Shown here: positions 1 to 5,394 of the stretch, piece after piece
Position numbering within the stretch: the stretch's first letter is position 1
Layout: each line of letters begins with the position of its first letter
Assembly (NCBI GenBank): GCA_016210285.1
Contig: JACQUN010000117.1
Span: 1-5,449 of the forward strand
DNA from: Chloroflexota bacterium
GTDB taxonomy: Bacteria > Chloroflexota > Dehalococcoidia > UBA1127 > JACQUN01
DNA: 5,449 bases
Reading direction: 5' to 3'
Translations under genes and position numbers: made by a program
Notes under the pieces: generated by a model
Databases searched by the model: none
What the model was told of the DNA's origin: nothing
What the model saw: the letters and a program-made list of their open reading frames with translations, nothing else

Positions 1-209
1 AACTCAGGGTGAACTCCGCGAAGGGTCTGGAGTTGGGGGTCAGCCAAGCATAAACCGGCACCCCACCCCAGATTCTTCACTTCGTTCAGATTGACAAGGA
101 CGACGCTGCCAACAGAACTAAAAGACCCTGGCCGAAACGCCGTCATCACTTTATCGGCAAAGAAAGCAACACGTCCGCAAAAGTGGGCGTGTGCCACGCC
201 GAGCCCTTC
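1..209. other. Noncoding or unassigned left end
   Basis: I see no supportable gene here. A 6-bp inverted repeat, AACTCC (12-17) against GGAGTT (29-34) with an 11-base loop, lies near the edge and has no T-tract. A perfect TTGACA occurs at 91-96, but no good -10 box follows at 16-18 bases. A short inverted repeat GGCGT/ACGCC lies at 186-200. An antisense reading frame runs through part of this stretch into the next gene, but its protein is of mixed composition with no recognisable motif. The segment may be an intergenic tail of a gene beyond the window edge. Confidence 0.5.
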
Positions 210-238
210 TTGCTTTCGTCAGAGCGAGCACGTATGAT
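210..238 (+). promoter_or_regulatory. Candidate sigma70-type promoter for the small membrane protein gene
   Basis: TTGCTT (210-215) matches the first three bases of the -35 consensus. TATGAT (233-238) matches the -10 consensus at 5 of 6 positions, with an optimal 17-base spacer. Transcription would start near 245 and give a leader of about 60 bases that includes the hairpin at 267-287. There is no extended -10 TG. The weak -35 keeps confidence modest. Confidence 0.35.
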
Positions 239-266
239 AGGGGCGGCCCGAGACCTGTCTGAAGTC

Positions 267-287
267 GCCCGCAACGGGAGTGCGGGC
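267..287 (+). promoter_or_regulatory. 7-bp leader hairpin directly upstream of a ribosome binding site
   Basis: GCCCGCA (267-273) is perfectly complementary to TGCGGGC (281-287) with a 7-base loop, ACGGGAG. The stem ends five bases before the GGAGG at 292-296. No T-run follows, so it is not an intrinsic terminator for upstream transcription. In RNA it would sit against the initiation region of the following gene. It could keep that site open, protect the 5' end, or bind a protein; no family is recognised. Confidence 0.45.
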
Positions 288-291
288 TCGT

Positions 292-296
292 GGAGG
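292..296 (+). promoter_or_regulatory. Ribosome binding site deciding the ATG 305 start
   Basis: GGAGG lies eight bases before ATG 305, an optimal spacing. The alternative in-frame GTG at 290 would have only GGGAG (276-280), which sits in the loop of the leader hairpin. The GTG start would also place this perfect GGAGG inside the coding sequence. ATG 305 is therefore preferred, although GTG 290, which adds five residues, cannot be excluded. Confidence 0.6.
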
Positions 297-304
297 TTCA
301 GCAG

Positions 305-817
305 ATGCGTCACTCCGAAGGTGTCAGCACCAGCAGAGACAAGCCCAGACATGGCCTGAAGGACGAGGTTTACGAAATGCGGCGTGCCGTCACCCGCATG
401 GAGCGCCGCATCCTCCGTGGGAGGTATGAGTTCAATCGCCTGCGTGCCCTGGACTCCAAGGCGAACACCCACTCCATCGTCGGCAGCACCCTGGTGGGCC
501 TGGGGCTATTCCTCGTGTCAGGGGTACCCGTCCCCAATGCCGCATCGGCAACCTTGGCGGCTGGCGCGCAGGTTGGTGGGGCATCCCTTAGCGTTCTGGG
601 GTTCCTGATCCTGGTCAACGCCTACCGAGACTGGCGCGCCATGGTGCCCATCCGCCACGGGGTAAGGGCGCACCATCGCCGCACCCGTCTCCTCCTCCTG
701 GTGGTTCTCCTCGGCCTCGTGGTGATGGTGGCTGCCCTGGCGTGGACTGCCAGCCAGACCTTCTTCCCCTGGCTGGGCATCCGGGTCCCGGCCCTGGACG
801 GCTTCTTCCCGCGATAG
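305..817 (+). CDS. Small three-helix membrane protein, unknown function
   Basis: The function is not recognised. The predicted product is 170 residues from ATG 305, or 175 from GTG 290. Numbering from ATG 305, residues 1-45 are hydrophilic and rich in Arg and Lys, with a probable amphipathic helix at about 18-48. A short motif, LDSKAN (49-54), then leads directly into a hydrophobic segment (about 56-73). A second follows at about 83-106, then a basic loop with HGVRAHHRRTR (118-128), and a third strongly hydrophobic segment at about 128-149. The C-terminal tail is short, rich in aromatic residues and proline. There is no signal-peptide cleavage site. A helix followed by Asp-x-Lys-Ala and paired transmembrane helices recalls small membrane modules such as DUF5706/PycTM or SLATT-type proteins. 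That is a loose resemblance from memory, and no cyclase or other partner lies beside it. It ends 87 bases before the PdxA-family gene, and co-transcription is possible. The + strand is favoured over the antisense frame by the Shine-Dalgarno site and the coherent membrane topology. Confidence 0.65.
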   Translation: MRHSEGVSTSRDKPRHGLKDEVYEMRRAVTRMERRILRGRYEFNRLRALDSKANTHSIVGSTLVGLGLFLVSGVPVPNAASATLAAGAQVGGASLSVLGFLILVNAYRDWRAMVPIRHGVRAHHRRTRLLLLVVLLGLVVMVAALAWTASQTFFPWLGIRVPALDGFFPR

Positions 818-904
818 GAGCGGGACAGGGAAGCTAGCCCTGGCTACTTCGGCGTCACCTGTTCAATATCCGGCCAGGGGGTAGAGCAGCCACCTGGAGG
901 GCGC

Positions 905-1915
905 ATGGAAGACCGACCGGTCATCCTGGTGACCCTGGGCGACCCCTGCGGCATCGGGCCCGAGGTGGTATCCAAAGCCCTGGCAGACCCCGAGACGTAC
1001 CGCCACTGCCGCCCCGTGGTGGTGGGGAGCTCCCCCGTGCTTCAGGAAGCCCTTCGCCTCGTCCGCTCTCCCCTGCGAGTGCAACCCCTAGAAGCCCTGG
1101 GCCGGGCCAAAGGCCAGGTCGGCACGGCAGAGGTGCTGGACCCCAGCAACCTGGACCCCCAGGCGGTCATCGTTGGCCGGGCCTCTGCCGCCGCGGGGAA
1201 GGCCGCCATGGAGTGGGTCATGGAGGCAGGCAGACGCTGCCTTGTGGGTGAGGCCGCCGGGATGGCCACCGCCCCCATCAACAAGGAGGCCTGCCGTATG
1301 GCGGGTTTCGAGGAGATCGGCCACATGGAGGTGCTTCAGCGCCTCTCCCATGCCTCAAACGTGGCAACCATGCTGGTGGCAGGCTCTCTCCGGGTCGTCC
1401 ACCTCACCACCCACCGCTCGCTTCGCCGCGCCTGCGACGCCGTGACGCGGGACAACCTGCTTGCCAAGCTGGAGCTGACTCATGAATGCTTTCAGCGCTG
1501 GGGCTTCCCACATCCCCGCATCGGCGTGGCTGCCCTCAACCCCCACGCCAGCGATGGCGGCCTCCTGGGCACAGAGGAGGCCGAGCACATCGCCCCCGCC
1601 GTAGAGGAGGCCACGCGCCGGGGGATAGCCGCTACAGGCCCCGTTCCCGCTGACATCGTTTTCCACCAGGCTATCCGGGGCCGATTCGATGTGGTGCTCG
1701 CCCTCTACCATGACCAGGGGCACATCCCCGTGAAGGTGCATGGCTTTGAGCAGAGCATCAGCGTAAACCTGGGGCTCCCGTTTGTCCGGACCTCCGTGGA
1801 CCACGGCACTGCCTTCGACATCGCCGGCCAAGGGGTCGCCAGCCCGGTGAGCATGATCGAGGCGATCCGGGTCGCTGCCCTGCTGGCCTCGGAGCACCGG
1901 CTGCCCCAGGGGTAG
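905..1915 (+). CDS. pdxA: PdxA-family 4-hydroxythreonine-4-phosphate dehydrogenase-like protein
   Basis: This is a complete 336-residue member of the PdxA family of cytoplasmic, metal-dependent NAD(P) dehydrogenases; E. coli PdxA has about 329 residues. PdxA oxidises 4-phosphohydroxy-L-threonine in DXP-dependent pyridoxal phosphate synthesis, while PdxA2 paralogues act on 4-phospho-D-threonate or D-erythronate. The N-terminal motif GDPCGIGPE (12-20) is the family GDPAGIGPE with Ala to Cys. The metal ligands are present: H170 in TTH, H214 in LNPHAS and H269 in YHDQG. Lys277 and Arg295 of the substrate site are also kept, as is RTSVDHGTAFDIAG (295-308). The position of the usual GHTE motif reads GHME (139-142), and the Asn of VNITLGLP aligns with Ser286. 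TAPINKEA (122-129) and YHDQGHIPVK (268-277) look more like PdxA2-type proteins than E. coli PdxA. ATG 905 is supported by GGAGG at 896-900, four bases away, and by the expected N-terminus. The family call is secure, the substrate is not, and the gene symbol is a family label. No other PLP gene or kinase partner lies in the window. Confidence 0.9.
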   Translation: MEDRPVILVTLGDPCGIGPEVVSKALADPETYRHCRPVVVGSSPVLQEALRLVRSPLRVQPLEALGRAKGQVGTAEVLDPSNLDPQAVIVGRASAAAGKAAMEWVMEAGRRCLVGEAAGMATAPINKEACRMAGFEEIGHMEVLQRLSHASNVATMLVAGSLRVVHLTTHRSLRRACDAVTRDNLLAKLELTHECFQRWGFPHPRIGVAALNPHASDGGLLGTEEAEHIAPAVEEATRRGIAATGPVPADIVFHQAIRGRFDVVLALYHDQGHIPVKVHGFEQSISVNLGLPFVRTSVDHGTAFDIAGQGVASPVSMIEAIRVAALLASEHRLPQG

Positions 1916-1981
1916 GGCCACCAGCCCCTAACGGACTGCACAGCGCCCCCTGAACCCAGGCGTCATGGCGAGTTGCGTTGG

Positions 1982-1990
1982 TGGTATAAT
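1982..1990 (+). promoter_or_regulatory. Extended -10 promoter of proC-yggT
   Basis: TGGTATAAT is a perfect TGnTATAAT extended -10 element. The -35 region 17 bases upstream (GTCATG, 1962-1967) is poor, which is typical for extended -10 promoters. Transcription would start near 1997 and give a short leader of about 20 bases that holds little beyond the ribosome binding site AAGGAGG (2006-2012). This gives proC-yggT its own transcription unit, separate from the PdxA-family gene. Confidence 0.7.
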
Positions 1991-2016
1991 AGGCCAGGGG
2001 TTTTCAAGGAGGCTCC

Positions 2017-2823
2017 ATGCGCATTGCTTTCATCGGCGGCGGGGCCATGGCCGAGGCCATGATCAATGGCATCCTGGCCAAGGAGGTGGCGCGACCAAGC
2101 GAGGTCGCGGTGGGCGAACTCGCGGAAGGGCGTCGAGCCTATCTGGCCCAGAGGTTCGGCGTTGCGACCTCCGCCAGCAACGCCCAGGCTGCCTCCTCCT
2201 GCGACCTGGTGACCATCTCCGTCAAACCGCAGAACCTCCCCGAAGTCCTGGCAGAGCTCCGCGGCACCCTTCGACCATCCCAGGCCATCCTCTCCATCGT
2301 GGCCGGCGCCAGGATGGCGACCATCGTCCAGGGCCTGAACCACAAGGCCATCATCAGGGTCATGCCCAACACACCCGCCCAGGTAGGGGCGGGGATGAGC
2401 GTGTGGAACGCAGCGGCGGAGGTCCCCACGGAGCGGCTGGAGGCAGCCCGCCGGGTTCTCCAGTCCTTCGGGCAGGAGCTCTACGTCGCCGACGAAAAGT
2501 ACCTGGACATGGCCACTGCCCTCAGCGCCAGCGGCCCGGCCTACGTCTTCCTTTTCGTCGAGGCCCTCATTGAGGGGGGGGTGCACATCGGGATGCCCAG
2601 GGAGATGGCCCGGGACCTGGCTATCGAGACGGTCCTGGGCAGCGCCCAGATGGTCAAGGCGACGGGGAAGCACCCCGCCGAGCTGAAGGGCATGGTGGCC
2701 TCGCCGGGGGGAACCGCGGTGGAGGGGCTCCTGGAGCTGGAGCATGGAAGGGTACGCTCCGCAATCATCAAGGCGGTTCTGGCCGCCTACAACAAGTCCA
2801 GGGCCCTGGGGGAGCCGAAGTGA
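2017..2823 (+). CDS. proC: Pyrroline-5-carboxylate reductase
   Basis: The 268-residue product has the usual length for ProC, the cytoplasmic enzyme that reduces 1-pyrroline-5-carboxylate to L-proline with NAD(P)H as the final step of proline synthesis. The N-terminal Rossmann fold starts with IAFIGGGAMAEAM (3-15). The strand ending in VGE (32-34) places an acidic residue where the cofactor ribose would sit, which may favour NADH, an inference only. VKPQ (69-72) and RVMPNTP (114-120) are characteristic. The C-terminal helical domain carries TALSASGPAYVF (167-178), EGGV (186-189) and the family signature around KGMVASPGGTAVEGL (224-238), so the active-site region is intact. ATG 2017 follows AAGGAGG (2006-2012) by four bases and gives the expected N-terminus. 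The stop codon overlaps the start of yggT, a common pairing. A run of eight G at 2574-2581 lies in the EGGV codons without breaking the frame. Confidence 0.97.
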   Translation: MRIAFIGGGAMAEAMINGILAKEVARPSEVAVGELAEGRRAYLAQRFGVATSASNAQAASSCDLVTISVKPQNLPEVLAELRGTLRPSQAILSIVAGARMATIVQGLNHKAIIRVMPNTPAQVGAGMSVWNAAAEVPTERLEAARRVLQSFGQELYVADEKYLDMATALSASGPAYVFLFVEALIEGGVHIGMPREMARDLAIETVLGSAQMVKATGKHPAELKGMVASPGGTAVEGLLELEHGRVRSAIIKAVLAAYNKSRALGEPK

Positions 2824-3074
2824 GCCATTTCATCGCGCAGTTCGTGTTCTACCTCACGACGGTCCTCTACGTGGCTATCATCGTGCGCGCCATCCTCTCC
2901 TGGCTTCCCCTCAGCCAGAACAACCCCATCTCCACGGTGGTCTTCCAGATCACGGAGCCCGTCCTGGCTCCCCTGCGGCGCATCATCCCCAGGGTGGGCG
3001 CCTTTGATTTCAGCCCCGTCGTAGCGCTGATCCTGCTCTTCGCCATTCAGCAGCTCGTCCGGTCCCTCCTGTAG
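2820..3074 (+). CDS. yggT: YggT family membrane protein
   Basis: The 84-residue product is a single-unit YggT-family protein; E. coli YggT has two such units. It has two membrane helices (about 6-27 and 65-82) joined by a conserved cytoplasmic or interfacial segment. The family pattern is clear: RAILSWLPL (23-31), NP (35-36), ITEPVLAPLRRIIP (44-57) and DFSPVVALILL (63-73). The role of the family is not firmly settled; members have been linked to cell division, membrane organisation and osmotic tolerance, and the gene often follows proC or a related yggS/proC cluster. Translation begins at GTG 2820, which overlaps the proC stop in GTGA, with GGGGGAG (2808-2814) five bases upstream. It is therefore translationally coupled to proC and shares its promoter. 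Confidence 0.93.
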   Translation: MSHFIAQFVFYLTTVLYVAIIVRAILSWLPLSQNNPISTVVFQITEPVLAPLRRIIPRVGAFDFSPVVALILLFAIQQLVRSLL

Positions 3075-3091
3075 CCAGCCCTGGCGGACCG
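3060..3091. terminator. Possible hairpin at the convergent gene junction
   Basis: CGGTCC (3060-3065) pairs with GGACCG (3086-3091), and inside it GCCA (3074-3077) pairs with TGGC (3082-3085) around a GCCC loop. The left side keeps an unpaired stretch of eight bases. It spans the yggT stop codon and the 25-base gap before the stop codon of the opposing gene. No T-tract follows on either strand, so intrinsic termination is doubtful, but no better terminator is visible at this junction. Confidence 0.25.
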
Positions 3092-3099
3092 CAGCCACC

Positions 3100-5121
3100 T
3101 CACACCCCTCCGCCGCATAGCGTCCGAGGCGCCCTGGCAGCCGGCTCCTTAAGCACCACGAACTGCTCCGCGATCGCCCCGCCTGGGTCGAAGTGCCCAG
3201 AAACGCTCTCCACCACCCCGCCACCCGCTGCCCGCTGCACCGAAGCCAGCCACTGCCTGGTCTCCGGCAGGAAAACGTACAGCACCTGGGCATCATCTGG
3301 CGGCTTGGGGACTGCCTGGGGGCCCCGGAAGCACTCCACATCGTAGAGGGTCACCGGCTTCCCGTAGATAGGGAAACCGATGGCGGGATGCGTTTTGTAT
3401 ACATGGGGAGTCCTGAAGATGTAGACGGCGAGCGGCCCGTCTTGGGACGCCAGGTAGCGCCCCAGGGCGCTGTTGGGCTCAATCCACGGCCAGAAGACCC
3501 GCCCGCTGCTGGGGTAGCGGTGGAAGTACTCGTGGTAGTTCCAGCGAAAGGCCAGGGAGCCTATCACCAGCAACGCCAGGGCGAACAGCACGGTGAGCCC
3601 AGTGCGCCACCGCCTGCTGTGGGCCCGCTCCCCCAGTCTGCCCACCAGCGCAAGGGGCCCGGCCAGTCTGCCGTGTAGCCGCAGGAGCCTGCTGACCCTG
3701 CTCAGCGCACGGGGCACCTGCTCCACTCTGCTCACCAACTCATAAGGGGCGTTGAGCCCAATCCCCACCAGCAACGCCACGGCAGGGAAGGCCCCGATGA
3801 GCCTGGGCGAGAAGGGGGGCACATCGGTCAGGACCCCACCGATGGCCAGGGTCAGGGCAAACCAGAGCAGCAGGAAGGCGTAGGGGGCTTTCCAGAGGAG
3901 CGCCAGCGAGACCCCAACGCCCATGAAGAACAGCGTCTTTGCCCCGTACGGCCCCAGGAAGGGCGCGCCACCCCCGTACTGCGTGCTGGTATCGCCGCCA
4001 TGCGTGAACAGCCGTAGCGTGTACCTCGCCTGCTGCCGGAACATCTCCAGCGTGCTGTCGGTGTGCCAGTAGGCCTTGAAGTCCGGGATACGGGCGAGGA
4101 TGGTCACCTGCTGGGGGCGTGCCGGGGGGTGACCGGGACCCACCACCAGCCACCCAAAGGGCAAACTGATGAGCACAAAGGCCGCCACTCCCGGAAGGGC
4201 CAGGCGCAGGGAACGGCCCAGACCCCTCCATCTCCGCGGAAGCAGAAAAGCCCCGAACACCACCCCAAAGACGACCAGGATGATCGGAACAATATAGGAA
4301 GCATAGTACAAGTACCACCCAGCCCCTGTGGCCGCACCCCCAAGCGCCAGGAGCAGGGGCCTTCGCCGCTGCACCCCCTTCCACAGGAAGAAGAAGGCAA
4401 GGAGCTCAACGGTCATGGTGTACTGGTTGGGAAGGCCCAGCCTGCTGAACGCCACCGCATGATGGGTAAAGGCCAGGACCACCGCAGCGCTCAACCCCAC
4501 CCTCCAGTTGAACATGGCCCGCCCCAGCAGGTAGGTCAGGAGGATGGCCCCCAGGCCGAAGGCGACCGAGGGGATCCGAAGACCCCACACCCCTGGCCCA
4601 AAAACCTTCAGGATGACACCGTTCAGGACATAGCCGACGTTCACGGGCTGAGAGAGCTCAGACCCCAGGAAGGGCGCCTCCCCGTCAACCACCCTGAGGC
4701 TGGTCATCCCGGTCACGGCCTCGTCCACGTGGAGAGGTGGCGGAAGGGTCGTGAGGTCCACCAGGCGCAGGTAGGCGCCAAGCCCCAGCACCGCCAGGAC
4801 TGCCCAGAAGACCGGGTCCTTCAGAAAGGGCAAGCCTCTGGCGATGGCGATGGCGATGGCAACGGCTCCCTTGCCTTCGTCTTGATCGAAGGCTCCTTCC
4901 GCCACCACCCACTCCTGGCCTCCGCCAACGGCATCACGGACCGGTTCCACCAGCAGGCGCCCTAGAAGCCCGATCCCCGCCAGGACAAGGAGAAAGGCCA
5001 CAGCGCCCAGAAGGACATCCTTCATGGGGACATGGGCTGCCCCCACGACATTCAGGAGAAGGATAATCCCCAGCGAGATGGAGTAAAGCGCGGCGGCGGC
5101 CAGTGCAATGGCTCGAAACAT
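3100..5121 (-). CDS. GT39/PMT-type polytopic membrane glycosyltransferase
   Basis: The 673-residue integral membrane protein belongs to the GT-C fold (ArnT/PMT-like, Pfam GT39 or PMT_2 type). Such enzymes transfer a sugar from a polyprenyl-phosphate donor to a lipid, glycan or protein acceptor on the outer face of the cytoplasmic membrane. The best evidence is the Asp-Glu pair in LHVDEA (130-135) right after a membrane helix, with the flanking pattern RLVDLTTLPPPLHVDEA and a downstream amphipathic loop (about 150-178) before further helices. About 11-13 hydrophobic helices run from residue 4 to about 524, with an Arg-rich loop at about 463-507. A soluble C-terminal domain (about 527-673) has NYHEYFHRYP (528-537), a pattern seen in related long bacterial GT39 proteins. 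Unusually, two helices (4-26 and 36-56) and a 45-residue acidic linker precede the helix leading to the catalytic Asp-Glu. ATG 5121 has AGGA (5134-5131) nine bases upstream. The gene converges on yggT. Donor and acceptor cannot be read from the sequence. Confidence 0.85.
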   Translation of the reverse strand: MFRAIALAAAALYSISLGIILLLNVVGAAHVPMKDVLLGAVAFLLVLAGIGLLGRLLVEPVRDAVGGGQEWVVAEGAFDQDEGKGAVAIAIAIARGLPFLKDPVFWAVLAVLGLGAYLRLVDLTTLPPPLHVDEAVTGMTSLRVVDGEAPFLGSELSQPVNVGYVLNGVILKVFGPGVWGLRIPSVAFGLGAILLTYLLGRAMFNWRVGLSAAVVLAFTHHAVAFSRLGLPNQYTMTVELLAFFFLWKGVQRRRPLLLALGGAATGAGWYLYYASYIVPIILVVFGVVFGAFLLPRRWRGLGRSLRLALPGVAAFVLISLPFGWLVVGPGHPPARPQQVTILARIPDFKAYWHTDSTLEMFRQQARYTLRLFTHGGDTSTQYGGGAPFLGPYGAKTLFFMGVGVSLALLWKAPYAFLLLWFALTLAIGGVLTDVPPFSPRLIGAFPAVALLVGIGLNAPYELVSRVEQVPRALSRVSRLLRLHGRLAGPLALVGRLGERAHSRRWRTGLTVLFALALLVIGSLAFRWNYHEYFHRYPSSGRVFWPWIEPNSALGRYLASQDGPLAVYIFRTPHVYKTHPAIGFPIYGKPVTLYDVECFRGPQAVPKPPDDAQVLYVFLPETRQWLASVQRAAGGGVVESVSGHFDPGGAIAEQFVVLKEPAARAPRTLCGGGV
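4841..4858. repeat. Hexanucleotide tandem repeat, three units, inside the glycosyltransferase gene
   Basis: Three perfect GCGATG units occur in tandem and encode the alternating Ala-Ile stretch AIAIAIA (88-94) just before the third membrane helix of the glycosyltransferase. Because the unit is six bases, gain or loss of copies would change length by two residues without a frameshift. It lies in the linker between the N-terminal helix pair and the catalytic module. Confidence 0.8.
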
Positions 5122-5312
5122 GCCTGGTTTTCCTGCCCTATCCCTTTCGGAAGGGTCCGATGGGCAATCTCTCTGCGCGCTGGTGGCCGTGCGAGTGGTC
5201 TGGTTGAGGGTCCAGCGCCTGGGGTTCCTGGAAGCCCCCCCAACGGTTCACCGCGGGCAAAACCGGAGTTCCCTAGCAGGGTGATGAAAAACCCTTTTCG
5301 ACCATCCCCCTG

Positions 5313-5362
5313 CCCCCCTTTCCTTCGCCAGGCTCAGGACAGGCTCTGGCCAGGAAGGGGGG
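5313..5362. repeat. Large imperfect palindrome interrupted by repeat copy 1
   Basis: CCCCCCTT (5313-5320) pairs with AAGGGGGG (5355-5362), CCT (5322-5324) with AGG (5352-5354), and GCCAG (5327-5331) with CTGGC (5346-5350). Together these make about 16 base pairs around a 14-base loop. Neither side has an adjacent T-tract, so it is not a typical intrinsic terminator. With the repeat removed, the remaining arms form a more regular inverted repeat centred on TGGCCA. Confidence 0.75.
5322..5346. repeat. Short interspersed repeat, copy 1
   Basis: This 25-base repeat matches the copy at 5385-5409 at 23 positions. It begins CCTTCGCCAGG and contains two direct copies of CAGGCTC (5329-5335 and 5340-5346) separated by AGGA. 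It sits inside the palindrome 5313-5362. Deleting 5322-5345 joins the arms into a 26-base inverted repeat with 12 of 13 pairs matched. Similar short GC-rich repeats of the kind CCTTCG-x-CAGGCTCAGG are, from memory, common between genes in many bacterial genomes, but I cannot check that here. Confidence 0.8.
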
Positions 5363-5365
5363 TGA

Positions 5366-5394
5366 ATTATATCTGGGGGACACCCCTTCGTCAG
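5366..5394 (-). promoter_or_regulatory. Candidate promoter directed at the glycosyltransferase gene
   Basis: Read on the minus strand, CTGACG (5394-5389) matches the -35 consensus at 4 of 6 positions. TATAAT (5371-5366) is a perfect -10 after an exact 17-base spacer. Transcription would begin near 5359 and run through the palindrome 5362-5313, then about 240 bases to ATG 5121. The -35 lies inside repeat copy 2. No gene lies between it and the glycosyltransferase, which makes it the best promoter candidate on that strand in this window. Confidence 0.4.

Noticed and set aside
91..96. Perfect TTGACA as a -35 box
   Set aside because: No -10-like hexamer occurs 16-18 bases downstream; the best match is 3 of 6.
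146..472. Antisense open frame of 108 codons overlapping the 5' part of the small membrane protein gene
   Set aside because: The product has no recognisable motif or coherent fold pattern, and the + strand frame has a strong ribosome binding site and a sensible membrane topology.
826..842. CAGGG/CCCTG hairpin after the small membrane protein gene as a terminator
   Set aside because: The stem is only 5 bp and no T-tract follows.
864..869. CAATAT as a -10 box for the PdxA-family gene
   Set aside because: It matches at only 3 of 6 positions and has no -35 partner; co-transcription from upstream is equally likely.
1355..1921. 188-codon antisense frame within the PdxA-family gene
   Set aside because: It is a GC-codon-bias shadow of a gene with complete family motifs on the + strand.
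1908..1929. AGGGG/CCCCT hairpin over the PdxA-family stop codon as a terminator
   Set aside because: It has 5 bp with a 12-base loop, no T-run, and competing pairings such as TAGGG/CCCTA.
1963..2745. 260-codon antisense frame covering proC
   Set aside because: Long opposite-strand frames are expected in GC-rich genes. The product is Gly/His-rich with no domain, while proC is unambiguous.
4063..4965. 300-codon + strand frame inside the glycosyltransferase gene
   Set aside because: The product is a low-complexity Pro/Gln/His/Gly-rich shadow. The minus strand encodes a coherent polytopic membrane protein.
5313..5362. Large palindrome as an intrinsic terminator
   Set aside because: Neither side is followed directly by a T-tract, and the nearest candidate run on the minus strand (5291-5287) is more than 20 bases away.
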